Part shown: positions 44,956 through 53,182 of the stretch, one piece after another
Position numbering within the stretch: the stretch's first letter is position 1
How the letters are laid out: every line of letters starts with the position of its first letter
NCBI GenBank assembly: GCA_900769615.1
Contig: CAAGHH010000021.1
Span: 162,128-226,127 of the forward strand
DNA from: Selenomonadales bacterium
Lineage (GTDB): Bacteria > Bacillota > Negativicutes > Selenomonadales > Selenomonadaceae
Length of the DNA: 64,000 nucleotides
Direction of reading: 5' to 3'
Made by a program: the position numbers and the translations under genes
Notes under the pieces: generated by a model
What the model was told of the DNA's origin: nothing
Seen by the model: only the letters and a program-made list of their open reading frames with translations
The model's database searches: none

Positions 44956-45729
44956 TTAAACGCCATAAAGCTCCATAGCGTTTTCTGAAGTTTGTTTCGC
45001 TACCTCAGAAAGCGTTATGCCCTTGATTTCAGCGACTTTCTCACCTATATAACGGATAAAAGCCGGTTCATTGCGCTTGCCGCGCATAGGCACAGGTGCC
45101 ATATATGGTGCATCTGTTTCTAATAAAATGCGTTCTAGGGGAAAGCTTTTTACTATAGCCGGCAGCTTAGCTGCATTTTTAAATGTCAACGGACCATCGA
45201 CCCCTATATACCAGCCCATTTTTAAAAGATCCTGCGCCATTTCCATACTGCCGGAAAAACAATGCATAACACCGCTTATCCCTTGACCCTCTTTTTTTAA
45301 AATAGCCATCGTATCACCATGGGCTTCACGATCATGAACGCAAACTGGCAAATGCAAATTGCGAGCTAAATCCAGCTGACGAATAAATATGCGTTGCTGC
45401 AATAGCCTTTTTGCCTCATCTTTTTCCCAATAATAGTCAAGACCGATTTCACCAATAGCCACTACTTTAGGCTCAGTGGCAAATGCGACTAAGACATCAT
45501 CATCCTGCTGTGTCATTTCATAGGCTTCCTCAGGATGAATCCCGACGCCTGCAAACACCCCATCATATTGCCTGGCCAAGGTTACAGCTTTAGTTGAAGA
45601 CTCCATGGTATCGCCCATATTAATGATTTTCGTAATCCCTGCCAATTTTGCCCGTTCAATAGCTGCTTGCTCCTCACCAGCAAATTTAGCATCATTTAAA
45701 TGGGTATGAGTATCTACCAGCTCAATCAT
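44956..45729 (-). CDS. tatD: TatD family metal-dependent DNase
   Basis: 257 residues with the TatD signature: DTHTHLND (two metal His), GEIGLDYYW (Glu ligand), PVCVHDREAHGD, SGVMHCFSGS, LETDAPYM. TatD hydrolases trim DNA, and some act in quality control. It overlaps metG by 8 nt, as in B. subtilis metS-yabD. Confidence 0.95.
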   Translation of the reverse strand: MIELVDTHTHLNDAKFAGEEQAAIERAKLAGITKIINMGDTMESSTKAVTLARQYDGVFAGVGIHPEEAYEMTQQDDDVLVAFATEPKVVAIGEIGLDYYWEKDEAKRLLQQRIFIRQLDLARNLHLPVCVHDREAHGDTMAILKKEGQGISGVMHCFSGSMEMAQDLLKMGWYIGVDGPLTFKNAAKLPAIVKSFPLERILLETDAPYMAPVPMRGKRNEPAFIRYIGEKVAEIKGITLSEVAKQTSENAMELYGV

Positions 45730-47275
45730 TTTTTTTCACTTCGATACGCGGGAAAAGCTGCTCCGGTTTGCCAACTTTCATATTAGCCGGCGTTCCATCC
45801 CAGCCTTCAATATCGCTGAGCTGCAAGCTGGCAAAATCCTGTGGTATATTCAGCTGCTCCCATATTTTCTTAGCAGTGGTCGGCATAAATGGTGCCACGA
45901 GCACGCTTATGTGACGCAAGGCTTCAATCAGGTTATACATAACATTGGCCAATTCCTGTTTCTTAGCAGGATCTTTTGCCAAAGCCCAAGGTGCCGTTTC
46001 ATCAATATATTTGTTAGCTCGGCTTATAAAAGCCCATACCGTTTTAATCGTAAGCGATAATTCCATTTTATCCATATTATCTTTAAAGGACTTAACTGTA
46101 TTCAAAGCATCAGCTTTAAGTGATTTATCAACTTCACTTTCACCTTGTGGTGCCAAAACCACCCCATCCTGGAATTTAATGGTCATATTAAGCGTACGAT
46201 GTAAAAGATTGCCTAAATCATTAGCCAAATCCGAGTTTATTCGCTGAATAAGCGCATCCCGTGAGAAATTACCATCCTGACCCAAATTTATTTCTCTGAG
46301 CAGGAAGTACCGGATTGCATCGGCCCCGAATTCATCAATTAAGCCAATTGGATCAACAACATTGCCTTTTGATTTTGACATCTTGTCGCCATCTACTATC
46401 AGCCAGCCATGACCATATACTTTTTTCGGTAATGGCAAATCAAGTGCCATCAAAATACATGGCCAAATAATTGTATGGAAACGTACAATTTCCTTGCCAA
46501 CCAAATGCAGATCTGCTGGCCAGAACTTCTGGAATTTTTCTTTATCATCCAAGAAGCCAATAGGTGTTAAATAATTAGTCAGTGCATCAAACCATACATA
46601 AATAACATGTTTCGGATCGGTTGGAACCGGTATGCCCCAATCAAACGATGTACGGGATATGCAAAGGTCATCCAATCCCTGTTTTATAAAATTAATCATC
46701 TCATTACGACGGGATACTGGCTGAATAAATTCCGGATTTTCCTCAATATATTTTAGTACCTTGTCAGCATATTTACTCATTTTAAAGAAATATGCTTCCT
46801 CAGCTACCTCCTGCACTGGGCGATGACAATCAGGGCAACAGCCATTCTCATCTAATTGATGTTCTGTCCAGTAGCTTTCACAAGGCGTGCAATAAAGACC
46901 TTTGTACTCGCCTTTGTAAATATCACCTTTAGCATAAATACGCTTAAAAATTTCCTGAACTACTTTTTCGTGACGTTTTTGCGTGGTTCTAATAAAATCA
47001 TCGTTGCTGATATTCAGCTTCTGCCATAAATTCTGGAAGCCTGCTACGATTTTATCCGTATATTCAATCGGTTTAATACCAGCAGCTTCAGCTTTTTGCT
47101 GAATTTTTTGACCATGCTCATCAGATCCCGTCAAAAAGAATACATCAAAACCTGCCAAACGCTTATACCGCGCGATTGCATCAGCAATCGTAGTGCAATA
47201 TGCATGACCAATATGCAATTTAGCACTAGGATAATAAATCGGTGTTGTAATATAAAATGTTTTTTTTTCAGTCAT
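45722..47275 (-). CDS. metG: Methionyl-tRNA synthetase
   Basis: 517 residues from the ATG at 47275, preceded by AAAGGGG; an upstream ATG adds 7 residues and lies on that box. HIGH-type motif HIGHAYC, four-Cys zinc knuckle (CTPCESY and CCPDCHRP), KMSKSKGN loop. The C-terminal tRNA-binding (EMAP-like) domain found in many Firmicute enzymes is absent. Loads methionine on initiator and elongator tRNA-Met. A short terminator-like hairpin lies in its leader. Confidence 0.95.
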   Translation of the reverse strand: MTEKKTFYITTPIYYPSAKLHIGHAYCTTIADAIARYKRLAGFDVFFLTGSDEHGQKIQQKAEAAGIKPIEYTDKIVAGFQNLWQKLNISNDDFIRTTQKRHEKVVQEIFKRIYAKGDIYKGEYKGLYCTPCESYWTEHQLDENGCCPDCHRPVQEVAEEAYFFKMSKYADKVLKYIEENPEFIQPVSRRNEMINFIKQGLDDLCISRTSFDWGIPVPTDPKHVIYVWFDALTNYLTPIGFLDDKEKFQKFWPADLHLVGKEIVRFHTIIWPCILMALDLPLPKKVYGHGWLIVDGDKMSKSKGNVVDPIGLIDEFGADAIRYFLLREINLGQDGNFSRDALIQRINSDLANDLGNLLHRTLNMTIKFQDGVVLAPQGESEVDKSLKADALNTVKSFKDNMDKMELSLTIKTVWAFISRANKYIDETAPWALAKDPAKKQELANVMYNLIEALRHISVLVAPFMPTTAKKIWEQLNIPQDFASLQLSDIEGWDGTPANMKVGKPEQLFPRIEVKKND

Positions 47276-47300
47276 GAAAAATAGTCCCCTTTCCATAAAA

Positions 47301-47321
47301 AGCCTGCTAATGATTCAGGCT
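47301..47321 (-). promoter_or_regulatory. Terminator-like hairpin in the metG leader
   Basis: 6-bp stem (47301-47306 with 47316-47321), 9-nt loop and five T on the minus strand, lying between the promoter and the metG ribosome binding site. It looks like a weak attenuator. I see no T-box sequence in the short leader. Confidence 0.5.
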
Positions 47322-47335
47322 CAAATCTGCTTTTA

Positions 47336-47375
47336 ATTATAACGCCTTCTAACGCCATTATTCAAGTTTTGCCAA
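47336..47375 (-). promoter_or_regulatory. Promoter of metG, shared-module type with 10-bp duplication
   Basis: Minus-strand TTGAAT (47360-47365), 18-bp spacer, TATAAT (47336-47341). TTGGCA (47370-47375) lies 10 bp further upstream. The sequence between is a near copy of the amidase promoter with one 10-bp unit (GGCGTTAGAA / GGCGTTATAA) repeated in tandem. Confidence 0.6.
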
Positions 47376-47387
47376 GGGCAAAAAACA

Positions 47388-47416
47388 AGACCCTGTCCTT
47401 TTACGAACTAAGGTCT
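47388..47416 (-). terminator. Possible terminator after rsmI
   Basis: A 6- to 7-nt stem (47388-47394 with 47411-47416) with a large partly paired loop and a T-run further along the minus strand. Confidence 0.45.
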
Positions 47417-47443
47417 CAACATTTAATTCACCTTGGCCAAGCA

Positions 47444-48301
47444 CTAATCTTCCGCTAATAAAGACTTATATACCTCACGTCGGCTAATACCTAGCGTTTT
47501 GGCTGTTTTTCGCATAGCTTCTTTTTTATCCATGCCTTCAGCTATAAATTTTTGACATAGCTCAACTGGACTTGCATTGATTATTGGTTCAGCTTTAGTT
47601 TCATTTTCACTAGTGCCCGCGACCAAAATTACAAATTCACCGCGTGGCGTCTCGCTCTCATAATACGACAGCAGTTCACTTAACGTACCTCGCCTGAACT
47701 CCTCAAACTTTTTCGTAAGCTCTCGTCCTAATACGGCTTTTCTATCACCGAGCACGGAATATATTGCCCTTAATGTTCCCTTTAAATGATGCGGTGCCTC
47801 ATAAAATATCAGCGTTCCTGCATAATCTTGCACCTGACTAAGCTTTTCCTGTTGTTTTTTGGCTGTTCTTGGCAAGAAACCCACAAAAGTAAATAACGTC
47901 GTATCTAATCCGGAACAAATAAGCGCCGAAAGCCCTGCATTAGCGCCTGGCAAGGGTGACACCCTTATGCCCTGCGCAATTGCCAACTCAGCTAAATGAC
48001 TGCCTGGATCACATATTCCTGGCAAACCAGCGTCACTTACACAAACTAAATCTTTGCCTGAATGCAAGTAGTCGATAAGCTCCGGTCCCTTGGTGAATTT
48101 ATTGTGCTCATGGTAGCTTGTAAGCTTAGTATGTATCGCAAAATGCGTCAACAGCTGCCGTGTATGACGAGTATCTTCAGCAGCTATCAATTCGACCTCA
48201 CCTAAGATACGCACTGCCCGATAAGTCATATCCTCTAAATTGCCAATTGGCGTCGCACAAAGATACAACGTACCATATTCATTACTATCCGTTATACTCA
48301 T
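47444..48301 (-). CDS. rsmI: 16S rRNA 2'-O-methyltransferase RsmI (C1402)
   Basis: 285 residues with the tetrapyrrole-methylase-like fold of RsmI: LYLCATPIGNLEDMTYRA, AAEDTRHTRQLL, SDAGLPGICDPG and SPLPGANA. It methylates the ribose of C1402 in 16S rRNA with SAM. The C-terminus has an extra helical KKEAMRKTAKTLGISRREVY segment common in the family. It is the last gene of a five-gene block (yaaR, holB, ricT, trmN6, rsmI), and follows trmN6 by 2 nt. Confidence 0.95.
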   Translation of the reverse strand: MSITDSNEYGTLYLCATPIGNLEDMTYRAVRILGEVELIAAEDTRHTRQLLTHFAIHTKLTSYHEHNKFTKGPELIDYLHSGKDLVCVSDAGLPGICDPGSHLAELAIAQGIRVSPLPGANAGLSALICSGLDTTLFTFVGFLPRTAKKQQEKLSQVQDYAGTLIFYEAPHHLKGTLRAIYSVLGDRKAVLGRELTKKFEEFRRGTLSELLSYYESETPRGEFVILVAGTSENETKAEPIINASPVELCQKFIAEGMDKKEAMRKTAKTLGISRREVYKSLLAED

Positions 48302-48303
48302 GT

Positions 48304-49047
48304 TCAGCCTTCCATTCCATAAATTTTTCTAATAGTCTCAGTGTAATTGCCAGCATCATCATGCACAATCAGCGGTGGCAACACTTTTAAGCCACCAGCA
48401 GCAGCTCCCACCACAGCATCTATCAGCATCATATTAGGAGCTTTCCCCCTCTTAGGCTGAACCATTTGCAAACGCTTAGCTTCCATTTGCTTTTCGTGCA
48501 AAGCTACCATTATTTCACCTAAACGCTCCGGCAGATGAACCATAGCAAAATGTCCACCAAACCGCAAGGCATAACGAGCTGCAGCCACTACATCCTTTAG
48601 GGTAGCCGTAAACTCATGCCGCGCTCTAGCAACACCAGACATTTTATTTACCTGTCCATGTGCTACTGGTCTATAGGGAGGATTAGCCAAAACCACATCA
48701 AATGATTCTGCTTGATATAATTCTTTTATACTGCGATAATCACCTTGGCGAACAAAAATCTTATCTTCCAATTCATTCATAGCCACATTTCGCGCAGCTA
48801 ATTCGGCCATTACGGGACTTATTTCTATAGCATCGACTCTTGCTACGGCATCAGCTATTAAAAGTGGCATAACGCCAGTTCCAGTGCCAAGATCTAATAC
48901 TTTTTGCCGGCTTTTATAAGACATAAAATGCGCTAATAACACGGCATCAAGCGAAAAACAAAATTCCTGTGTATTTTGAATTATATGCCGGCCTTGGTAC
49001 ATCAAATCATCTAGGCGTTCATTGGCTTTTAGCTCGACCTTTTTCAT
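48304..49047 (-). CDS. TrmN6-like adenine N6-methyltransferase
   Basis: 247 residues; class I methyltransferase with the SAM motif LDLGTGTGVMPLL and the NPPY catalytic motif in VLANPPYRP, typical of N6-adenine enzymes that modify tRNA1(Val) A37. The start is an ATG that overlaps the ricT stop (ATGA). Equivalent in position to B. subtilis yabB. Confidence 0.9.
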   Translation of the reverse strand: MKKVELKANERLDDLMYQGRHIIQNTQEFCFSLDAVLLAHFMSYKSRQKVLDLGTGTGVMPLLIADAVARVDAIEISPVMAELAARNVAMNELEDKIFVRQGDYRSIKELYQAESFDVVLANPPYRPVAHGQVNKMSGVARARHEFTATLKDVVAAARYALRFGGHFAMVHLPERLGEIMVALHEKQMEAKRLQMVQPKRGKAPNMMLIDAVVGAAAGGLKVLPPLIVHDDAGNYTETIRKIYGMEG

Positions 49048-50153
49048 TGCTGCTCATCCATATTGGCTTTGCGCTCATTTTGCTCCCGACGTTCCTTAAA
49101 AGCTCGTGGACGCCGTTCCCGTCGCGGCTTGTTATCCCTTCTTGCTTTTTCGTTACGTGGTCTTATTTTCTTGCTGCGATTGCGTTTATCAGCTTTTCCG
49201 CCTTCAATATCATCGTGTTTTTTTCTCTTGCGACTATAATTCTTAGCATTATTTTTTTCTTCACTATCAGCACCATCTTCAATTGCCGCTGTCAAATAAT
49301 CATTATTATCCACAATTATATTATCCGTATCATCTTCCTCCTGTTCGATAACATCTTCCCAGGAGGCTACAATGGTTCGATTATTGTCAAGCAAAATTGT
49401 CGCTGTCCGGCGCTGCTGATTTAAAGAAATTACTTTGCCTTCGCCTTCCATTGATACGACACGGCTGCCCTGCGCTGGTGCTACAACCTTCTTGGGCTGT
49501 TTATGACAGTTCTCGCAATAGCAGTCATTTTCATATTTCAAACAGCACATCAAACGTCCACAAATACCTGAAATCTTAGTTGGATTCAACGAAAGATTCT
49601 GATCTTTAGCCATTCTTATAGAGACCGGCTCAAAATCACCTAAAAACATAGCACAGCACAAAGGCCGGCCGCAGCAACCAATACCACCCATCAATTTGGC
49701 TTCATCTCTAACACCAATTTGCCTAAGCTCAATACGGGTTCTAAAGACAGCTGCCAAATCCTTAACTAGCTCTCTAAAATCAATCCGCCCATCAGCCGTA
49801 AAATAGAAAATTATTTTATTCATATCAAAAGTATATTCTACTTCAATAAGCTTCATCGGCAATTCATGTTCTTGAATTTTCTTTTCACAAATACCAAAAG
49901 CTTCCGCTTCCAGCTTTTTATTATTAGCTAATCGCTGTAAATCTTCCTCATTAGCTACTCGATGTACTATTTTTAAAGGTGGCGTAATTTGACTGTCATC
50001 AACTTCCCGTGGACCAAGTACAACTAAACCACATTCTATTCCACGCACTGTTTCTACTACTACCCGATCATCTTTATTTATAGTCAGATTTCCTGGCCCA
50101 AAATAATATATCTTACCAGCTTTTTTAAAACGAACACCAATTATTGTTTGCAA
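49044..50153 (-). CDS. ricT: RicT (YaaT) PSP1-domain protein
   Basis: 369 residues. PSP1 domain (about 1-200, with GIECGLVVLGPREV) and the Cys-rich cluster CCGRPLCCAMF and CGRLMCCLKYENDCYCENC that binds iron-sulfur clusters with RicA and RicF in Firmicutes. The Ric complex helps RNase Y and phosphorelay control. The C-terminal about 95 residues (about 275-369) are very basic and low in complexity (Lys/Arg/Glu), an extension not seen in short RicT. Start is TTG at 50153 with AGGAGG 6 nt upstream. Overlaps trmN6. Confidence 0.93.
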   Translation of the reverse strand: MQTIIGVRFKKAGKIYYFGPGNLTINKDDRVVVETVRGIECGLVVLGPREVDDSQITPPLKIVHRVANEEDLQRLANNKKLEAEAFGICEKKIQEHELPMKLIEVEYTFDMNKIIFYFTADGRIDFRELVKDLAAVFRTRIELRQIGVRDEAKLMGGIGCCGRPLCCAMFLGDFEPVSIRMAKDQNLSLNPTKISGICGRLMCCLKYENDCYCENCHKQPKKVVAPAQGSRVVSMEGEGKVISLNQQRRTATILLDNNRTIVASWEDVIEQEEDDTDNIIVDNNDYLTAAIEDGADSEEKNNAKNYSRKRKKHDDIEGGKADKRNRSKKIRPRNEKARRDNKPRRERRPRAFKERREQNERKANMDEQQ

Positions 50154-50183
50154 AATTTACCTCCTGCTATCAAAAAATTATAC

Positions 50184-51173
50184 TCACAGTATGCGTATAA
50201 AAAATCCTTCTAATTGTAAGCGCAAATTAACATTGGCCGTTAACCGATGCTGCAACTCGCTTACTTCTTTCAACATATACCAAACCTTGTTTTGCGGATA
50301 ATTCGGCAAAACAGCTGCCAGTTCTTCCCGCATATCCTTATTATATAAAAGCGTGCTTGCACCAGCATCATATAGAATCAGCATGTCTCGCAGCAGCATA
50401 TTAAAATACATCAACCACTCGTTTAGCGTATCCCGCTTAAACTCGCTCATAATTTTGGTCTGCGCCCAAACATCCTCCATCGAAAAGGCTGGCAATTTAA
50501 CTAAAATTTGCCAAGCATCAGCTCTAAGCTTTAATCCGCCATTTTCATACAAATTCAAAGCCTGTCCGAGACTGCCATCCGCTAATGACGCAAGCTTCGA
50601 AGCCTCAGTAACTGCCAGACCTCTTTTTTGCAATTCTGCTTGCATTGAAGCTATTGGCAGCATCCCAAAACTAAACAGCATACAACGGGAAATAATAGTA
50701 TCTAATAATGAACTGCGCGCGCTCGTGATTAGTATAAATGTAGCGTTACCTTCGGGTTCCTCTAAAGTCTTCAATAAACTATTAGCAGCAGCTTCATTCA
50801 TCAATTCAGCATCATCTATTAAAATAACGCAACTCGTAGCTAAAACCGGCCGCTTACCTGCCTTTAACTGCATATCACGAATTTGTTCTATGCGAATAAT
50901 GCCAGCTGATTTATCTCGCTTTTCTGGCAATACTTCATAATAATCCGGATGCTGCTCTAGGACCATTTGCCGACAAGAATCGCATTTGCCACAAGGCAAA
51001 CTATCATTTAAACACAATATCGCAGCTGCCAAGGCCCGGCCAAGCCTTTTTTTGCCAATACCAGCAGGTCCAGCAAATAATAATGCATGTGGCAGCCTTG
51101 AGTCCCGCAACATCAGCTGCAACTGTTTTTTTTGCTCACTATGACCTATAATATCTTCCCATTTAATATCCAT
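50184..51173 (-). CDS. holB: DNA polymerase III delta' subunit
   Basis: 329 residues from the ATG at 51173, which overlaps the yaaR stop (TGATG); a GTG just upstream has no better box. AAA+ clamp-loader fold: ALLFAGPAGIGKKRL (degenerate Walker A, as normal for delta'), zinc-binding CGKCDSC with an upstream Cys, ILIDDAELMNEAAANSLLKTLEEP, and SRCMLFSF sensor region. Loads the beta clamp with gamma and delta subunits. Part of the conserved yaaR-holB-ricT block. Confidence 0.94.
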   Translation of the reverse strand: MDIKWEDIIGHSEQKKQLQLMLRDSRLPHALLFAGPAGIGKKRLGRALAAAILCLNDSLPCGKCDSCRQMVLEQHPDYYEVLPEKRDKSAGIIRIEQIRDMQLKAGKRPVLATSCVILIDDAELMNEAAANSLLKTLEEPEGNATFILITSARSSLLDTIISRCMLFSFGMLPIASMQAELQKRGLAVTEASKLASLADGSLGQALNLYENGGLKLRADAWQILVKLPAFSMEDVWAQTKIMSEFKRDTLNEWLMYFNMLLRDMLILYDAGASTLLYNKDMREELAAVLPNYPQNKVWYMLKEVSELQHRLTANVNLRLQLEGFFIRIL

Positions 51174-51622
51174 CACATATACAGATCCACTAACAACCCA
51201 CGAATTGCATCATGACTAGCAATTATATCCAGCTGCTTTGACTGCCCTAACCGAATTTTTTCAGCCATTTCTTCTAACTTTTTGTCAATTTTGCGAACGG
51301 TCGTATATACCTTCTGTCTGCCCATACGATCCCAGCCTGATTGAGTATGTAATTCATACATATTATTGACGGCTTCACCAACAAAATTTTTGATTAAAGT
51401 CCGATAAGCCTTTAATTCATCATAAGTTGGAGTCTTTGAGAGTCTCGCTCCCTGTTCATCAATCTGCTTTAATAACTTGTCTAACTGCTCTGATGACAGC
51501 GACTCTTCTTGATTAGCCAGCTCAGTGCTAAAATCAGTATCAGTATCAATTACTTTATCATTATCATGCACTCTAGTAAGTGACGGTCCGTGCGTGGTCA
51601 TATTATCTACTTTTAAAGGCAT
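51173..51622 (-). CDS. yaaR: YaaR family protein (DUF327)
   Basis: 149 residues of the YaaR family, a small mostly helical protein with the conserved LIKNFVGEAVNNMYELH and VRKIDKKLEEMAEKI segments. Its function is unknown, though it is fixed upstream of holB in Firmicutes. First gene of the five-gene block. The GCAGGTG box precedes the ATG. Confidence 0.9.
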   Translation of the reverse strand: MPLKVDNMTTHGPSLTRVHDNDKVIDTDTDFSTELANQEESLSSEQLDKLLKQIDEQGARLSKTPTYDELKAYRTLIKNFVGEAVNNMYELHTQSGWDRMGRQKVYTTVRKIDKKLEEMAEKIRLGQSKQLDIIASHDAIRGLLVDLYM

Positions 51623-51727
51623 AATTTCACCTGCTTTGCTTTAGGATTTTAATATAGAAAAAACGCATACTTAACCATTATTTTCCTACTAAATTATAAC
51701 GTCAAAAAAAATAATATGCAATAAAAA

Positions 51728-51821
51728 GACTGCGCCATAATGAACTGATATGCTCCCTATATAGCGAACAGTGAAATAAAACACTGAAAGCTATATAGGG
51801 AGCATATCATAAGGCACAGTC
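51728..51821 (-). terminator. Giant hairpin terminator after the His-rich secreted protein
   Basis: Nested inverted repeats: a 9-nt outer pair (51728-51736 with 51813-51821, one G-T), a perfect 20-bp middle pair (51746-51765 with 51790-51809) and a 5-bp inner pair (51769-51773 with 51782-51786). On the minus strand TTTTTATT follows the stem directly, so it acts as a terminator for the 51836-52165 gene. Its size is far beyond need. Confidence 0.8.
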
Positions 51822-51835
51822 CCAGTTATTTATGA

Positions 51836-52165
51836 TTATTTACTTCTATGATGATTATGGGCTTCATAATCTCTTTTTATATCCCGCATTACTTTATCAT
51901 GTCGCTGTTGCTCTTCTTTAAGCTGCTTAGCATGTTCTTTGTCATTTATCCTGCCTTTGCGATGTTCATAATTAATACTGCGCACAATCTGATTATGCTT
52001 GACATCTTCTTCGTGCATCCGGTGACTGTACTCATTAGTAGTACCATCTGCATAAATTTTCTCATGATGTGATGCTGCCTCGGTTGTTGCCATAACGACC
52101 GTGCTATAGACACCAAAACTCATTACTCCGGCTAAAGCCATAGCTAACATTTTTTTCTTCTGCAT
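51836..52165 (-). CDS. Small secreted His-rich protein
   Basis: 109 residues: a signal peptide (about 1-30, VVMA then TTEA) and a mature region of about 80 residues with 11 histidines, including a terminal HNHHRSK, plus many Lys, Glu and Gln in helical runs. It may bind metal or be a periplasmic chaperone-like protein; I do not recognise the family. AAGGGG box before the ATG at 52165. It is a single-gene unit with a giant hairpin terminator. Confidence 0.72.
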   Translation of the reverse strand: MQKKKMLAMALAGVMSFGVYSTVVMATTEAASHHEKIYADGTTNEYSHRMHEEDVKHNQIVRSINYEHRKGRINDKEHAKQLKEEQQRHDKVMRDIKRDYEAHNHHRSK

Positions 52166-52269
52166 TGCACATTCCCCTTTTCTGTTAAATAATTTAACAC
52201 CTGTATACCTGTATTTTAACTCTCAGGTTTTGGTAAAATCTTAAAATCAAATTTGATTTACATTAAATA

Positions 52270-53073
52270 CTAGCATAGCCCTTCAGCTATAAGCTTTTCA
52301 ATTTGCTTGATTACCCCATGCTCAGCATTGCTTGGTGCTTCAAATCTAGCGATAGCTTTTATGGCTGGATAAGCATTAGCCATAGCATAACTATAGTAGA
52401 CAGCTTCTAGCATTTCCTTATCATTCATGTAATCACCAAAAGCAGCACACTCATCAGGACGAATGTTTAACCGTCGCTGAATTTCCTTTACTGCCAAACC
52501 CTTATTAGCACCTTTATTGGTAATATCAACCCAATAAGCACTAGCTAACACTACTTGCATCGATTTGTCCTGCGCTTTAAAAAGCGGATATATCTTCGTG
52601 TCGGCATCACCTTGCGCTGTAAAAAATGATGTTTTAATGGGTTCATCATCTACTGTCGCAAAATCATCTACTAATTCGATTGTCCGAAAATATTTACCTA
52701 ATTCATCCATATACTTTTGCGGATTTTTGGCTTTTAGCAAATAAGCCTTCTTTTTGCCACAATAAACATTGTAGATACCGGCAATATCATTAACACTATT
52801 TAATAAATCTATCGCCGTCTTTTTATCCATTACATTAGAGAATATTTCCTGCCCATGCTGACGAACCATAGTACCATTATCACTTAAAAATATAAACTGA
52901 TCGGCATATTCAGCAAAACTATCTGCTAATGAATAATACTGCCTGCCACTAGCTGGGCAAAATGCTACATTGCGTGCCTTTAATTTAGCCATCAAATCAG
53001 CAAATTCTACTGGCAACTTACCGTTTTCATCAAGCAAAGTACCATCCATATCCGAAAAAATCAATTTTATCAT
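52270..53073 (-). CDS. Cof-type HAD phosphatase
   Basis: 267 residues from the ATG at 53073, preceded by GGGGTG; an upstream in-frame start adds 10 residues. HAD motif I is FSDMDGTLLD (Asp8 nucleophile, Asp10), the C2B cap domain spans about 85-190, and motif IV is AFGDYMNDKEML with AMANAYPAIK. It dephosphorylates small phosphosugars or cofactors in the cytoplasm. A terminator lies just upstream, so it is transcribed separately from the flavoprotein gene. Confidence 0.92.
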   Translation of the reverse strand: MIKLIFSDMDGTLLDENGKLPVEFADLMAKLKARNVAFCPASGRQYYSLADSFAEYADQFIFLSDNGTMVRQHGQEIFSNVMDKKTAIDLLNSVNDIAGIYNVYCGKKKAYLLKAKNPQKYMDELGKYFRTIELVDDFATVDDEPIKTSFFTAQGDADTKIYPLFKAQDKSMQVVLASAYWVDITNKGANKGLAVKEIQRRLNIRPDECAAFGDYMNDKEMLEAVYYSYAMANAYPAIKAIARFEAPSNAEHGVIKQIEKLIAEGLC

Positions 53074-53141
53074 ATTGCACCCCATAATTTGACGAACCAG
53101 CAAATATAATCATATCTTTTTACTATTAATTGATTGTATCA

Positions 53142-53175
53142 CAAAAGCCAGGGGCATAAAAGTCCCTGGCTTTTG
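53142..53175 (-). terminator. Terminator after the flavoprotein gene
   Basis: 12-bp stem (53142-53153 with 53164-53175) with a 10-nt loop and T-rich flank on the minus strand, 8 nt after the stop codon. Confidence 0.88.
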
Positions 53176-53182
53176 TTTAAGG

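Noticed and set aside
47276..47380. T-box leader of metG
   Set aside because: The leader is only about 55 nt after the promoter and has no T-box antiterminator sequence; only a small hairpin is present.
50353..50940. Open frame of 195 codons on the plus strand over holB
   Set aside because: Antisense shadow of holB; no start signal and no domain.
51728..51821. CRISPR repeat or phage attachment site
   Set aside because: It is a single inverted repeat with no direct repeats or spacers and no integrase nearby; it fits a terminator hairpin.
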